Positions 35,765 through 44,328 of a stretch of 64,000 nt of DNA are shown here, one piece after another. The notes beneath the pieces are model-generated. The model was given only the letters and a program-made list of their open reading frames with translations. It was not told the DNA's origin and made no database searches. Position numbers and translations under genes: made by a program. The stretch's first letter is position 1. Every line of letters starts with the position of its first letter. Source of the DNA: Nocardioides sp. GY 10127 (GTDB taxonomy: Bacteria; Actinomycetota; Actinomycetes; Propionibacteriales; Nocardioidaceae); contig NZ_STGL01000008.1 of NCBI RefSeq assembly GCF_004919085.1, forward strand, positions 310,001-374,000, read 5' to 3'.

Positions 35765-35810
35765 CGCCGCCGTTTCGTGGTGGACGCGGCTCCGGGGGTT
35801 GACTGCGGCC

Positions 35811-36989
35811 GTGACCGACACCCGACGCAGCCCCGTCGCCCCCGACGCGGCCGACTCGCGACAGCTCCCGCGGCTCCTGGTGCTCGCCGCCTCGCAGTTC
35901 GTGGCGCTGACGACGGAGCTCCTCCCGGTCGGACTGCTGCCCGAGATCGGCGACAGGTTCGCGGTCTCCCCGGCGACCACCGGTCTGCTGGTCAGCGTCT
36001 ACGCGCTCATGGTGGCGCTCTTCGCCATCCCCCTGACCCTGCTGACCCGCCGCATCGGCGCCCGCGCGCTCCTGCTGGCGACGCTGGCCGGCTACGCCGT
36101 CAGCAACGTGCTGGTGGCCACCGCCACGAGCTTCGCGATGGTCGCCGCGGGCCGCGCCGTCGGGGGCCTCGTGCACGCCCTGTTCTTCTCCGTCTGCATC
36201 GGGCTCGCCGCCCGGCTGGCTCCCCCGGGACGGACGGGCGCGTCCCTCGCCCTGGTCTCGACGGGGGCGTCGGCCGGGTTCGTGCTCGGCGTGCCGCTCG
36301 GCACCGCGCTCGGCCACGCCGTCGGGTGGCGCGTGACGTTCTCGGTGCTCGCGGTCCTGGCGGTGCTCCTCCTGGTGCTGGCGGCCGTCGTCCTGCCGCG
36401 GGTGGAGCCGGACGCGCCCACCGGCAGACCGCGGGTCATCGGGCGACGGCTGGGCGCCGTCGCCGCCCTGAACCTGACCCTGTTCATCGGGCAGTACGTG
36501 CTCTACACCTACGTGAGCACGCTGCTGCTCGGCGCCCGCACCCCCGCCGGGCTCCTCGGCGGGGTGCTGCTCGTGTTCGGCGCGGCCGGGCTCGTGGGCC
36601 TGGGCATCGCGAGCCGGTTCATCGACGCACACCTGCGGGCGACCCTGCTGACCTGCGTGTCGGCGATCGCCGCCGCGATGCTGCTGATCGGCGCGACCTT
36701 CCCGGCGACCGTCCTGGTGCTCGGCCTCGGCCTCGTGTGGACCACGGCGTTCGGGGCGGTGCCGACGCTGTTCCAGACGGCCGCGGTGCGCGCCCGCGAC
36801 GCCAGCCCCGAGATGGCCGGCGCCTGGGTCAACGCGACGTCGAACTGCGGCATCGCCGTGGGGTCCGCGGTGGGCGGCCTCGTCCTGGACACGGCCGGCC
36901 TGCGCTGGGTGGCGGTCGCCGCGGGGCTCGTCGTGGCGGTGAACGCGGGTGTCCTCGCCGCGCGCCCGCGACTCCTGCCGGAGCGCTGA
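35811..36989 (+). CDS. MFS transporter, DHA1 (12-TM) family
   Basis: 392 residues with 12 hydrophobic segments. The first is LLVLAASQFVALTTELLPVG, the loop motif after helix 2 is LTLLTRRIGARALLLATL, and STGASAGFVLGVPLGTALG is motif C, typical of drug efflux antiporters. Resembles the arabinose-efflux/SotB type. The GTG at 35811 follows a G-rich stretch; a TTG four codons earlier is less likely. Follows the TetR gene by 46 bases on the same strand. Confidence 0.87.
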   Translation: MTDTRRSPVAPDAADSRQLPRLLVLAASQFVALTTELLPVGLLPEIGDRFAVSPATTGLLVSVYALMVALFAIPLTLLTRRIGARALLLATLAGYAVSNVLVATATSFAMVAAGRAVGGLVHALFFSVCIGLAARLAPPGRTGASLALVSTGASAGFVLGVPLGTALGHAVGWRVTFSVLAVLAVLLLVLAAVVLPRVEPDAPTGRPRVIGRRLGAVAALNLTLFIGQYVLYTYVSTLLLGARTPAGLLGGVLLVFGAAGLVGLGIASRFIDAHLRATLLTCVSAIAAAMLLIGATFPATVLVLGLGLVWTTAFGAVPTLFQTAAVRARDASPEMAGAWVNATSNCGIAVGSAVGGLVLDTAGLRWVAVAAGLVVAVNAGVLAARPRLLPER

Positions 36990-37117
36990 CCCCACCCGGC
37001 CACGTCATCGACTACGCCGCCTCGGCCGGGGTGACCGACACCTGAGGACTGTGCCAGTACAGGCGTTTCCTGAATTGGGGGACGACGGGAGACCCGGCGG
37101 ACCCCTACTCTCGGACC

Positions 37118-37819
37118 ATGGAGCCACCGGAACGGGAGGCGGCCGCCGACCCGGCCCCCGAGGCGCTTCCGCGCGCCTCGAGCCGCTCCACCGGCCCCGC
37201 GGACGTCCCCGGGCCCTCACCCGAGCCGGGCGCCGCCGTCCAGGACGTCGCGCCGGGGATCTGGTTGCCGCGCAGCACCGGCCCCCGCCGGCCGGCAGCC
37301 ACCGCGACCGGCCTGCCCCACGGGCTGCCCGGCGGGCTCCCGCTCATCCCCCGCAGCCCGCGCCCCGGGCGGCACCCTGGCCGCAGCGGCCCCTCCCCCG
37401 ACCTCGTGCTGACCCCGCGGCGCCGTGTCCACTCGCTGGCGACGGGGGCGCTGGTCGTCGCCGTGGCCGCCACCGCGGCAGCCGCCGTCGTGGCCACCGC
37501 CTCGGGTCGCCCCGCGGACGCCGTGGCCGTGGCCGTGCTCGGGCTCGCCGTCGCGGCGCTCTGGATCGCCCGCGCCCGCACCACGCCCGTGCACGTGCGG
37601 CTGAAGCACGGCCTCCTCGAGGTGCGGACCGGCTCCCACCGGCACACCTTCGACCTCGCCAGCCCCTACGTGCTGGTCGAGGTGCAGGGCGTCGCCGGCC
37701 GCCTGGGCTGGGAGCTCGCGCTCCAGCAGCTCGGCGGCGCGAGCGTCCGCCTCACCGCCGCGGACGTCGACTCGGTGCCGCTCACCGAGGCGCTGCGCTG
37801 GCACCGCCCCACCCTCTGA
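37118..37819 (+). CDS. Unknown membrane protein with Pro-rich N-terminus
   Basis: 233 residues. About 100 Pro/Arg-rich residues precede two hydrophobic segments, ATGALVVAVAATAAAAVVAT and AVAVAVLGLAVAALWIARAR. A soluble C-terminal domain follows (VHVRLKHGLLEVRTG; LASPYVLVEVQG). The C-terminal part resembles the beta-rich domain of PH-like membrane proteins, but I cannot name it. TACTCT at 37106-37111 ends six bases before the ATG, a leaderless promoter that supports this start. Confidence 0.72.
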   Translation: MEPPEREAAADPAPEALPRASSRSTGPADVPGPSPEPGAAVQDVAPGIWLPRSTGPRRPAATATGLPHGLPGGLPLIPRSPRPGRHPGRSGPSPDLVLTPRRRVHSLATGALVVAVAATAAAAVVATASGRPADAVAVAVLGLAVAALWIARARTTPVHVRLKHGLLEVRTGSHRHTFDLASPYVLVEVQGVAGRLGWELALQQLGGASVRLTAADVDSVPLTEALRWHRPTL

Positions 37820-37824
37820 CGCGA

Positions 37825-39516
37825 TCAGACGGTGGCGTGAGCGCGTCGGTACGCCTCGCTGACCTCGACGGGCAGCCTCCCACGGACGCCGACCTCCAAG
37901 CCAGCCTCCCGAGCCCAGGCAGGCACCACCGCGGGGGGCGGCAGCGGCTCGGCTTCGGATGAGACCGCGCGGACAACGGGTTCATCGACCCGCGGGCCAG
38001 GCTCGGCACCCGTCCTCGGCGTCACCGACGTCTGAGGCTGGAGGTGTCGCAGCAACTGGTCGAACACGTCAGGAGCGACGACGCGGACACCCAGCTCGTC
38101 CGCTCGCGACGCCTTCACACCGGCCACGGCACCGTCCGACACGAGCAGAGCCGTTCGGCGGGAGACCGAGGCCATGACACGCACGCCTCGCTTCTCGGCA
38201 GCGGCCTCGGTCCTGGTCCGCCAGGCGTCGTCACAGCCTGTGATCGCGATCTTGTCCCCCACCCGGAGGGGCTCCCCCCACCTCCAGTCCGCAGGCAGCG
38301 GGGTCAGACCCACAGCCAACCGCGCATTCCTGGCGCTCTCGGCCGTCTCCAGCAGAGCGGCGACCGCCCTGCTCGGGACGTGCAGGAGGGTTGCCACCCC
38401 GGTCAGCTCCTGCCGCTCCGCTCTGGTGACGACCCCGTCGCGCAGCGCCTCGTGAGCGAGCGCCTGGACGAAGGCCCGATGGGCCAGAGCCACGGACGCG
38501 TCATCGAGCCCCTCCACGGCCGCCACCGCCTCGAGGTCGGTCGCCTCCTCCGCAGTGATCTCGCCGTCCTCGAGCACCTCCGCGAGCTTCTCCAGGTAGG
38601 GGATCGACAGTTCCGGCGCGCCTTCGTCCAAGGCGTCGTCCAGGCTGAACCGCTCGACCAGCGCTGCCAGCTCGCGCCGCTGGGCAGAGGTGGCCTCCCT
38701 CGCCTGGTGGGCAGCGGTCCTCGGCGGGGCGGACTTCCTCGCGACGGCGCTCGGCCGAGCTGCTGGTGACCGTGTCGTTCCCGTGGGGCCCGTCGGCCAT
38801 CGCACCGCGGCCGCGACCCGTGGCAGGTCCCGGTGCTCGAGCAACGGAGCCCGCCCCCACGTGGGGTGCATGTAGGCCGCGAGCAGGAAGGCCGTGGCTC
38901 GAGCGTCGCCCAGGGCGGAGTGGGCGGAGGTCAGCGGGTGCCCGACCGCCCAGCAGCAGTCCGCCAGTCGCCGGCGCTCCAGCGCGGGGAGGTGGTACTC
39001 GGACGCCTGCAGCGTGCACATCGCAGGCAGGTGCGGCAGCAGCCACCCAGCCCTTTCGTACTCGGCTCGCAGGAAGGCCAGGTCGAAGCGGGCGTGGTGC
39101 GCCACCACGGCCAGGCTGGCAAGGCGGGTGCTGACCTCGGGGACCAGCGCCTCGAACGTGGGAGCACCGGCCACGTCGGCGGCCGTGATGCCGTGGATGT
39201 GAGTCGCGCCCACGGGACCCTGCGGGTTGACTCGCGTCGACCACTCACCCAGCACTCGGCCGTACTCGTCGGTGGTGACGATGGCGATCTCGACGATCCG
39301 GTCCCGTTGCGGTGACAGTCCGGTCGTCTCGACGTCCAGGACTGCGTAGCGCGCGGACGACCCGAAGGGATCTCCCGCGGCTCGTGGCCGGACACCGTTC
39401 CCCTCGGACGACGTCTTCCGAGCCGGCTGAGGCCCGACCGGACCCCGACCCCTCAGCCGTGCCCACCATTCCCCGAGACCCACCTGCACACCTCCCACCG
39501 AGACCGACGGCGTCAC
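37825..39516 (-). CDS. DEDDh exonuclease-BRCT-Lsr2-like fusion protein
   Basis: 563 residues in three parts. Residues ~55-220 are a DnaQ-like 3'-5' exonuclease: AVLDVETTGLSPQRDRIVEIA (ExoI Asp/Glu), THIHGITAADV, VVAHHARFDLAFLRAEYERA (ExoII) and HSALGDARATAFLLAAY (ExoIII His/Asp). Residues ~415-500 are a BRCT domain (GDKIAITGCDDAWRT; LLVSDGAVAGVKASRADELG). The last 33 residues, PAWAREAGLEVGVRGRLP then VEVSEAYRRAHATV, match the DNA-binding end of Lsr2. Predicted DNA repair or end-processing nuclease. A GTG at 39483 preceded by GGGAGG may be the real start. Base use looks less GC-biased than its neighbours. Confidence 0.85.
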   Translation of the reverse strand: MTPSVSVGGVQVGLGEWWARLRGRGPVGPQPARKTSSEGNGVRPRAAGDPFGSSARYAVLDVETTGLSPQRDRIVEIAIVTTDEYGRVLGEWSTRVNPQGPVGATHIHGITAADVAGAPTFEALVPEVSTRLASLAVVAHHARFDLAFLRAEYERAGWLLPHLPAMCTLQASEYHLPALERRRLADCCWAVGHPLTSAHSALGDARATAFLLAAYMHPTWGRAPLLEHRDLPRVAAAVRWPTGPTGTTRSPAARPSAVARKSAPPRTAAHQAREATSAQRRELAALVERFSLDDALDEGAPELSIPYLEKLAEVLEDGEITAEEATDLEAVAAVEGLDDASVALAHRAFVQALAHEALRDGVVTRAERQELTGVATLLHVPSRAVAALLETAESARNARLAVGLTPLPADWRWGEPLRVGDKIAITGCDDAWRTRTEAAAEKRGVRVMASVSRRTALLVSDGAVAGVKASRADELGVRVVAPDVFDQLLRHLQPQTSVTPRTGAEPGPRVDEPVVRAVSSEAEPLPPPAVVPAWAREAGLEVGVRGRLPVEVSEAYRRAHATV

Positions 39517-39592
39517 TATGCACCTGACTCCGCTGTCGCGCGGCCGAATGGCCAGTCCACTCCGTCCCGCTGCGCGGCCCGGAACGACAGGA

Positions 39593-39624
39593 CCCCCGGG
39601 CGGCCGGTGAGGGCCGCCCGGGGG
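39593..39624 (-). terminator. Strong stem-loop downstream of ndh
   Basis: CCCCCGGGCGGCC and GGCCGCCCGGGGG form a perfect 13-pair stem with a six-base loop, 25 bases after the ndh stop. No U-run, as common in high-GC actinobacteria. Confidence 0.75.
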
Positions 39625-39648
39625 TCCGGGTCGTGCTGAGTGGGGCCG

Positions 39649-41151
39649 TCAGGCGCTGGCGGAGCCGACGCCGCGACGACCGGAGTCGGTGAGGTCCGCC
39701 TCGACCTTCGCCCAGTGCTCGAGCTCCTTGCGGCGCTCCTCGTCCCGGTCCCGCTTGGCGTCGAAGACGCCCGGGTCGGAGATGAGGTCCGAGGCGCCGC
39801 GATCGAGCCGCTCCAGCGCCGAGCGGCCGAACACCTGCTGCTCGGTCGTGGTCCGCTCCGAGCGTCCACGACCCAGGAACGAGACCAGCCAGTGCAGCAC
39901 GGCCGTGACCCGGTTCTTGAAGCCGGTGATGTAGAAGAGGTGGACGACGAGCCACATCAGCCAGGCCACGAAGCCGGTGAGCTTCAGCTTGCCGATCGAG
40001 GCCACCGCGCTGAAGCGGCTGATCGTCGCCATCGAGCCCTTGTCGAAGTACTGGAAGGTGCCCTGCGACGGCTTGCCCTTGAGGCGCCCGTCGATCTCCT
40101 TCGCCGCGAACTTCGCACCCTGGATCGCCACCTGGGCGACACCGGGGAGGTGGTTGAGGCTCATCATGTCGCCGACGACGAAGATCTCGGGGTGGCCCGG
40201 GAGGGTGAGGTCCGCGTTCACGGCGATGCGGCCGGCGCGGTCGAGCTCGGCGCCGGTCTGCTCCGCGAGGGTCTTGCCCAGCGGGCTCGCGGCCACGCCG
40301 GCGGACCAGATCTTGGTGACGGCCTCGATGCGCTCGACCGTGCCGTCCTTGTACTTCATCTCGACGCCGCGCTCGTCGACGTCGGTCACCATCGCGCCGA
40401 GCTTCACCTCGACGCCGACCTTCTCCAGCTCCCGCTTGGCCTTGTCACCGAGCTGGGCACCGAACGGCGGCAGCACCTGCGGCGCGGCGTCCAGGAGGAC
40501 GATGCGGGCCTGCTTGGTGTTGATGGCGCGGAAGTCCTTGTGCAGGGTGCGGTGGGCGAGCTCCGCGATCTGGCCGGCCATCTCGACGCCGGTCGGGCCG
40601 GCACCCACCACCACGAAGGTGAGCAGGTGGTCGACGGACTCACCGCGGCTGGCGGCGATCTCGGCCATCTCGAAGGCGCCGAAGATGCGGCCACGCAGCT
40701 CGAGGGCGTCGTCGATCGACTTCATGCCGGGGGCGAACTCGGCGAACTGGTCGTTGCCGAAGTACGACTGGCCGGCGCCGGCGGCGACCAGCAGCGAGTC
40801 GTACCCGGTGACGGTCTTGCGGCCCAGCACCTCGGACGTGATGAGCCGGTTCTCCACGTCGATGTCGGTCACGGTGCCGAGCAGGACGCGCGCGTTGTCC
40901 TGGCTGGCCAGGATCTCGCGGGTGGAGGGCGCGATCTCGCCCTCGGACAGGACGCCGGTCGCCACCTGGTAGAGGAGCGGCTGGAAGAGGTGGTGGCTGG
41001 TCTTCGCGATGAGCGTGACCTCGACGTCGGAGTGCTTGAGCCCCTTGGCGCCGAAGAGCCCACCGAAGCCCGAACCGATCACGACCACCCGGTGCTTGCC
41101 CGACGAGGACAGAGGCTGGACGGTCGGTTGCGGTACCTGCTCGTTGGACAT
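39649..41151 (-). CDS. ndh: Type II NADH dehydrogenase (NDH-2)
   Basis: Non-proton-pumping NADH:quinone oxidoreductase of the inner membrane face, 500 residues. FAD motif HRVVVIGSGFGGLFGAKGL, quinone-site region HLFQPLLYQVATGVLSEGEI, NADH motif FVVVGAGPTGVEMAGQIAEL, second FAD motif IFVVGDMMSLNHLPGVAQVA. The C-terminus has a hydrophobic anchor (LTGFVAWLMWLVVHLFYITG) and a charged tail. Start: the ATG giving MSNEQVPQ, with AAGGAG just before it; two upstream in-frame ATGs are less well placed. Rex commonly controls ndh in actinobacteria, though I see no clear Rex box here. Confidence 0.93.
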   Translation of the reverse strand: MSNEQVPQPTVQPLSSSGKHRVVVIGSGFGGLFGAKGLKHSDVEVTLIAKTSHHLFQPLLYQVATGVLSEGEIAPSTREILASQDNARVLLGTVTDIDVENRLITSEVLGRKTVTGYDSLLVAAGAGQSYFGNDQFAEFAPGMKSIDDALELRGRIFGAFEMAEIAASRGESVDHLLTFVVVGAGPTGVEMAGQIAELAHRTLHKDFRAINTKQARIVLLDAAPQVLPPFGAQLGDKAKRELEKVGVEVKLGAMVTDVDERGVEMKYKDGTVERIEAVTKIWSAGVAASPLGKTLAEQTGAELDRAGRIAVNADLTLPGHPEIFVVGDMMSLNHLPGVAQVAIQGAKFAAKEIDGRLKGKPSQGTFQYFDKGSMATISRFSAVASIGKLKLTGFVAWLMWLVVHLFYITGFKNRVTAVLHWLVSFLGRGRSERTTTEQQVFGRSALERLDRGASDLISDPGVFDAKRDRDEERRKELEHWAKVEADLTDSGRRGVGSASA

Positions 41152-41417
41152 CGACTTCTCCTTCATTGATCGGCCCTTCCGGGCCACGTTCGCAGGCCTA
41201 CCCGCGACTCAGTGTCGCGCTCCCTCGGGTCGATCGGCACTACCCCCATGGGCCTGTGGGTAGTCTCTGTGACCCAGGTCGCACCTGCGCTGCGCGCGGG
41301 TCACGGCCTTCCCAGACGCACCTACCCTCTTCGGGCACGGACACACCTGAACTACATCTGTAGAACAGAAAGGTCTAGAAGGGCGTTTGTGTTCCCCATC
41401 GGCCGGGCACACCTGGT

Positions 41418-41448
41418 CCGAGAGGAACGCGAGGCGTTCTCCTCTCGG
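41418..41448 (+). promoter_or_regulatory. Leader hairpin upstream of the RsbW-like gene
   Basis: CCGAGAGGAACGC and GCGTTCTCCTCTCGG pair around GAG with a two-base bulge, 30 bases before the GTG start. The rest of the 327-base gap (41152-41478) holds AT-richer promoter-like sequence around 41345-41375 but no gene. Confidence 0.35.
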
Positions 41449-41478
41449 TGCGCAGAAAAGCTGGCGAAAGGACCGGAC

Positions 41479-42450
41479 GTGCCGTTGAACCGACCCGCGC
41501 GGCGTCTCATGCCGGGTCCCCAGGCGGTGGCCGAGGCCCGACGATGGGTCGTCGGGACGTTCCGCGACATCGACCGGGAGGACCTGGTCGAGACAGGCGA
41601 GCTCGCGGTCAGCGAGGTCGTCACCAACGCCGTCCTCCACGCCCGCGAGCCCATCTCCGTGCAGGTGCGCGGCACCCGCCTCCACCCGCGGGTGGAGGTG
41701 CACGACGGGACGGCGGTGCTCCCGATCCTCCCGCACGAGGCCTCCCTGCCGAGCCCGTCCGTCCCCGACGAGGAGGCCGACCTGCTCGCCACCTTCGGCC
41801 GGGGGCTCGACATCGTGGCCCGCTGCTCCGACGCGTGGGGCGTGGACGTCGACGCCGACGGTCACGGCAAGGTCGTCTGGTTCTCGCCGGCGGAGACCGT
41901 CGCCGAGGACGAGGGGCCGCACGGCGTCGTCACGGGCGAGGACGCCGGGGCGGTCGCGACCGGGGAGGTCCGCCCGGTCCGCCTGGCCGGCGTCCGCGGC
42001 GACCTCCTGCACGGCCTCGGCCTCCAGCAGGGCGCGCTGCGCCGCGAGGTCCGCCTCCTGGCCCTGGCGCACGGGGCCGACTACCCGGTCATCCTCGAGC
42101 TCGACCGGGTGCTCGCCGTCCTCGACGCCCAGCTGCGCCCCCTCGTCACCGAGCCCGACCGCGCCGTCGTCGACGAGGCCACTGGGCTGCTCGACCTCGA
42201 GCTGCACGTCGACCTCGACCACCTGGACGCGCTCGAGCGGCTCCCCGCCCTCCTCGACCTGGCCGACCACTTCTGCAGCGACGAGCGGCTGCTCACGCTG
42301 GCCCGGGACAACGTCCAGCGCGCCTTCCAGACGTGGGTGCTCGGTGAGCTCGCCGCCCAGGCGCGCGGCGCCGCGCCGACGCCCGCGCCGCGGCTGGAGA
42401 CCCTCGTGCCCGACCCCGCCCTCGAGCCGGGAGCCCAGGCGGCCGGCTGA
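41479..42450 (+). CDS. RsbW-like ATP-binding (HATPase) protein with extra C-terminal domain
   Basis: 323 residues from a GTG preceded by GAAAGGA. Residues ~1-125 form a GHKL ATPase of the anti-sigma/SpoIIAB type: ARRWVVGTFRDIDREDLVETG, then the N-box ELAVSEVVTNAVLHA, and the G-box-like FGRGLDIVARCSDAWGVD. No phosphatase or kinase partner domain is present. The remaining ~190 residues are helical and leucine-rich (LHGLGLQQGALRREVRLLALA; LLDLELHVDLDHLDALERL), unlike the usual 140-residue stand-alone RsbW. Probably a partner-switching regulator; target not visible. Confidence 0.78.
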   Translation: MPLNRPARRLMPGPQAVAEARRWVVGTFRDIDREDLVETGELAVSEVVTNAVLHAREPISVQVRGTRLHPRVEVHDGTAVLPILPHEASLPSPSVPDEEADLLATFGRGLDIVARCSDAWGVDVDADGHGKVVWFSPAETVAEDEGPHGVVTGEDAGAVATGEVRPVRLAGVRGDLLHGLGLQQGALRREVRLLALAHGADYPVILELDRVLAVLDAQLRPLVTEPDRAVVDEATGLLDLELHVDLDHLDALERLPALLDLADHFCSDERLLTLARDNVQRAFQTWVLGELAAQARGAAPTPAPRLETLVPDPALEPGAQAAG

Positions 42451-42498
42451 GCCCGGCCTCCCTCGGGAGCCCCCGGCGCCGTCGCCTACCCTCGCACC

Positions 42499-42912
42499 GT
42501 GCCCAGCCCCCGACCGTCCGCCCTGGCGGCCGTCGCCGTGGGCGGAGCCGTCGGCGCGGTCGCCCGGTGGTCGCTGGGCCAGTGGGCCCCGGACGGCACC
42601 GGGTTCCCCCTGACCACCTTCACCATCAACGTCGTGGGCGCATTCCTGCTGGCGCTCCTCCCCGCGATCCCGGCCGTCCGTCGGCGCCCGACCCTCGCGA
42701 CAGGGCTCGGCACCGGCGTCCTCGGCGGCTTCACGACGCTCTCCACGGCCTCCGAGCAGACGCGTGCCCTCCTGGCCTCGGGCCAGGAGGTCGTCGCGGT
42801 CGCCTACGTCGGAGGGACGTTGGTCGCGGCCGTCCTGGCGGTGGCCGTCGCCGACCTGCTCTCCACCCGACTACAGCGCCGCCAGCTGGAGTCCGCGGGG
42901 GCCGACGAGTGA
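42499..42912 (+). CDS. Fluoride ion channel subunit CrcB/FluC (first of pair)
   Basis: 137 residues with four membrane helices: GGAVGAVARWSLGQW, FTINVVGAFLLALLPAI, GTGVLGGFTTLSTASEQTRAL and VAVAYVGGTLVAAVLAVAV. Fluc channels export fluoride as dual-topology dimers. Two adjacent genes imply a heterodimer. The F-box here (TTLST) departs from the usual TTFST. TACCCT six bases before the GTG indicates a leaderless start. Confidence 0.9.
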   Translation: MPSPRPSALAAVAVGGAVGAVARWSLGQWAPDGTGFPLTTFTINVVGAFLLALLPAIPAVRRRPTLATGLGTGVLGGFTTLSTASEQTRALLASGQEVVAVAYVGGTLVAAVLAVAVADLLSTRLQRRQLESAGADE

Positions 42913-43274
42913 GCCCCGACGTCCTGCTCGTGGCGGCCGGGGCCGCCGTGGGCGCGCCGCTGCGGTACTGGCTGGGGCTCCGGCTGGACTCCCCCGGGTT
43001 CCACCGCGGGACGCTGACCGCCAACCTGCTCGCCTCCACCCTCCTGGGGCTGCTGACGGGCCTGGCCCTGGGCGGTCACCCGCTGGCGCTGCTGGGCACC
43101 GGGTTCTGCGGCGCGCTCTCGACGTACTCCTCGTTCGCCGTGCAGACGCACGGGCAGGCGCGGCGCCCCGGCCGGGCCGGCTGGGGCATCGGCGTCGCCT
43201 ACGCGCTGCTCACGCTGCTGCCGGCACTCGCCCTGTGCAGCCTGGGCTACGCGGCCGGCACCGCCCTGGCCTGA
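42909..43274 (+). CDS. Fluoride ion channel subunit CrcB/FluC (second of pair)
   Basis: 121 residues, four membrane helices. AAVGAPLRYWLGLRL, LTANLLASTLLGLLTGLAL, GTGFCGALSTYSSFAVQTH and GVAYALLTLLPALALCSLG carry the conserved GxxxR, Asn and STYSSF F-box elements. The GTG overlaps the stop of the first subunit gene (GTGA), ensuring matched synthesis. Confidence 0.9.
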   Translation: MSPDVLLVAAGAAVGAPLRYWLGLRLDSPGFHRGTLTANLLASTLLGLLTGLALGGHPLALLGTGFCGALSTYSSFAVQTHGQARRPGRAGWGIGVAYALLTLLPALALCSLGYAAGTALA

Positions 43275-43296
43275 GGCGCGCCGGACGCGGGAGGGC

Positions 43297-43668
43297 TCAG
43301 CCGTAGCCGAGCTCGTGCAGCCGCCACTCGGGGATGCCGAAGTGGTGCGCGACCTCGTGGACCACGGTGATCCGCACCTCCTCGGCGAGCTGCTCGGGGG
43401 TGTCGCAGAAGTCCAGCAGCGGCCCGCGGAACAGGAAGATCCGGTCCGGCAGCTGCGGCGGGGCGCCGAGGTCGCGCTCGGTGAGGGCGACCCCGTCGTA
43501 GAGGCCGAGGAGGTCGTCCGGCTCGTCCTCCGGCGGCTCGTCCTCCGGCGGCTCGTCCTCCACCAGCACGACGAGGTTCTCGACCAGGGCTGCGAGCTCG
43601 GGCGGGATGCCGTCGAGCGCGTCGTCCACCAGCGCGTCGAACTGCGCGGGGTCCAGCTCCAGGGGCAT
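43297..43668 (-). CDS. Small zincin-like metallopeptidase (DUF1025 family)
   Basis: 123 residues. The zinc-binding motif is VVHEVAHHFGIPEWRL (HExxHxxG) near the C-terminus, preceded by RIFLFRGPLLDFC and an acidic repeat (PPEDEPPEDEPDD). Family members are about 110-140 residues and widespread in actinobacteria; substrates unknown. Convergent with the FluC pair. Confidence 0.88.
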   Translation of the reverse strand: MPLELDPAQFDALVDDALDGIPPELAALVENLVVLVEDEPPEDEPPEDEPDDLLGLYDGVALTERDLGAPPQLPDRIFLFRGPLLDFCDTPEQLAEEVRITVVHEVAHHFGIPEWRLHELGYG

Positions 43669-43687
43669 GGGGACGATCCTGCCAGGC

Positions 43688-43710
43688 GCACCCCGACCGG
43701 GTCGGGGTGC
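43688..43710. terminator. Hairpin GCACCCCGAC/GTCGGGGTGC
   Basis: Perfect ten-pair stem with CGG loop between the metallopeptidase start and the tRNA-Asp terminator. May reinforce termination of the tRNA transcript. Confidence 0.5.
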
Positions 43711-43723
43711 CCGAGAATGACAG

Positions 43724-43752
43724 CAGCCCGGCCCTCGATGAGGACCGGGCTG
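43724..43752 (-). terminator. tRNA-Asp terminator hairpin
   Basis: CAGCCCGG(C)CCTC-GAT-GAGG(A)CCGGGCTG, a 12-pair stem with one internal mismatch, just after the tRNA 3' end. Confidence 0.7.
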
Positions 43753-43758
43753 TGCTGG

Positions 43759-43835
43759 TGGCGACCCCGACGGGACTCGAACCCGCGGCCTCCGCCGTGA
43801 CAGGGCGGCGCGCTAACCAACTGCGCTACGGGGCC
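43759..43835 (-). tRNA. tRNA-Asp (anticodon GTC)
   Basis: 77 bases with encoded CCA. Acceptor GGCCCCG pairs CGGGGTC; anticodon arm CCGCC-CTGTCAC-GGCGG; T arm GCGGG-TTCGAGT-CCCGT. All arms fold normally. Confidence 0.97.
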
Positions 43836-44024
43836 AGGTGACTTTCCCGGCCGAACCGGTGAAGCGTGAGAACTCTAACCCAGAGACCTCGCGGCACCCA
43901 ATTCGGGAGAGCGGAGGGCTCGTCCGGGCGTCTGACCAGCAAGGACGCGCTGTCTGGACACTTCCCCAACCCTCCGGGAAACGACTCGGCGGCAGCCTCC
44001 CCCTGGGAATGCCGCCGCCGGACG

Positions 44025-44074
44025 CGTGGCACCCCCAACGGGATTCGAACCCGTGCTACCGCCGTGAAAGGGCG
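44025..44074. repeat. Attachment-site copy: truncated tRNA-Glu 3' half
   Basis: Identical over 50 bases to 45853-45902. It includes the CCA complement, the T arm and the anticodon arm, and then diverges at AACGAGG, so it cannot fold as a tRNA. Confidence 0.92.
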
Positions 44075-44178
44075 AACGAGGGGTATCCGGAGGACGTTGA
44101 CGGTCAATGAAACTGCAGGCCAGAACCTCTATCTGCGGTTGGTCGCCGATGGCGGAATCGGGCCGAATCTGGACCTCG

Positions 44179-44199
44179 TGTTGCCCCAGTGTTGCCCCA
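44179..44199. repeat. Tandem decamer TGTTGCCCCA x2
   Basis: Copies at 44179-44188 and 44190-44199, one helical turn apart, about 105 bases inside the left attachment copy. Spacing and place suit integrase arm-type binding sites, but this is inference. Confidence 0.35.
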
Positions 44200-44292
44200 G
44201 AGGCTCCTCAGGCCCCATCGAAGGTCACCCCTCCGACCTCTGATCTGGTCGACCGCTCCCCCGACGCTCCACCGGATCGCCGCTTTGCGGCA

Positions 44293-44322
44293 TTGCGGCG
44301 ATATCGCACGGCGCGGCACAAT
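44293..44322 (+). promoter_or_regulatory. Toxin-antitoxin promoter with internal palindrome
   Basis: TTGCGG (44293-44298), 18-base spacer, CACAAT (44317-44322), ending six bases before the antitoxin ATG, so a leaderless mRNA. GCGATATCGC (44298-44307) lies in the spacer, well placed as the antitoxin's own operator. Confidence 0.6.
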
Positions 44323-44328
44323 GAAGAC

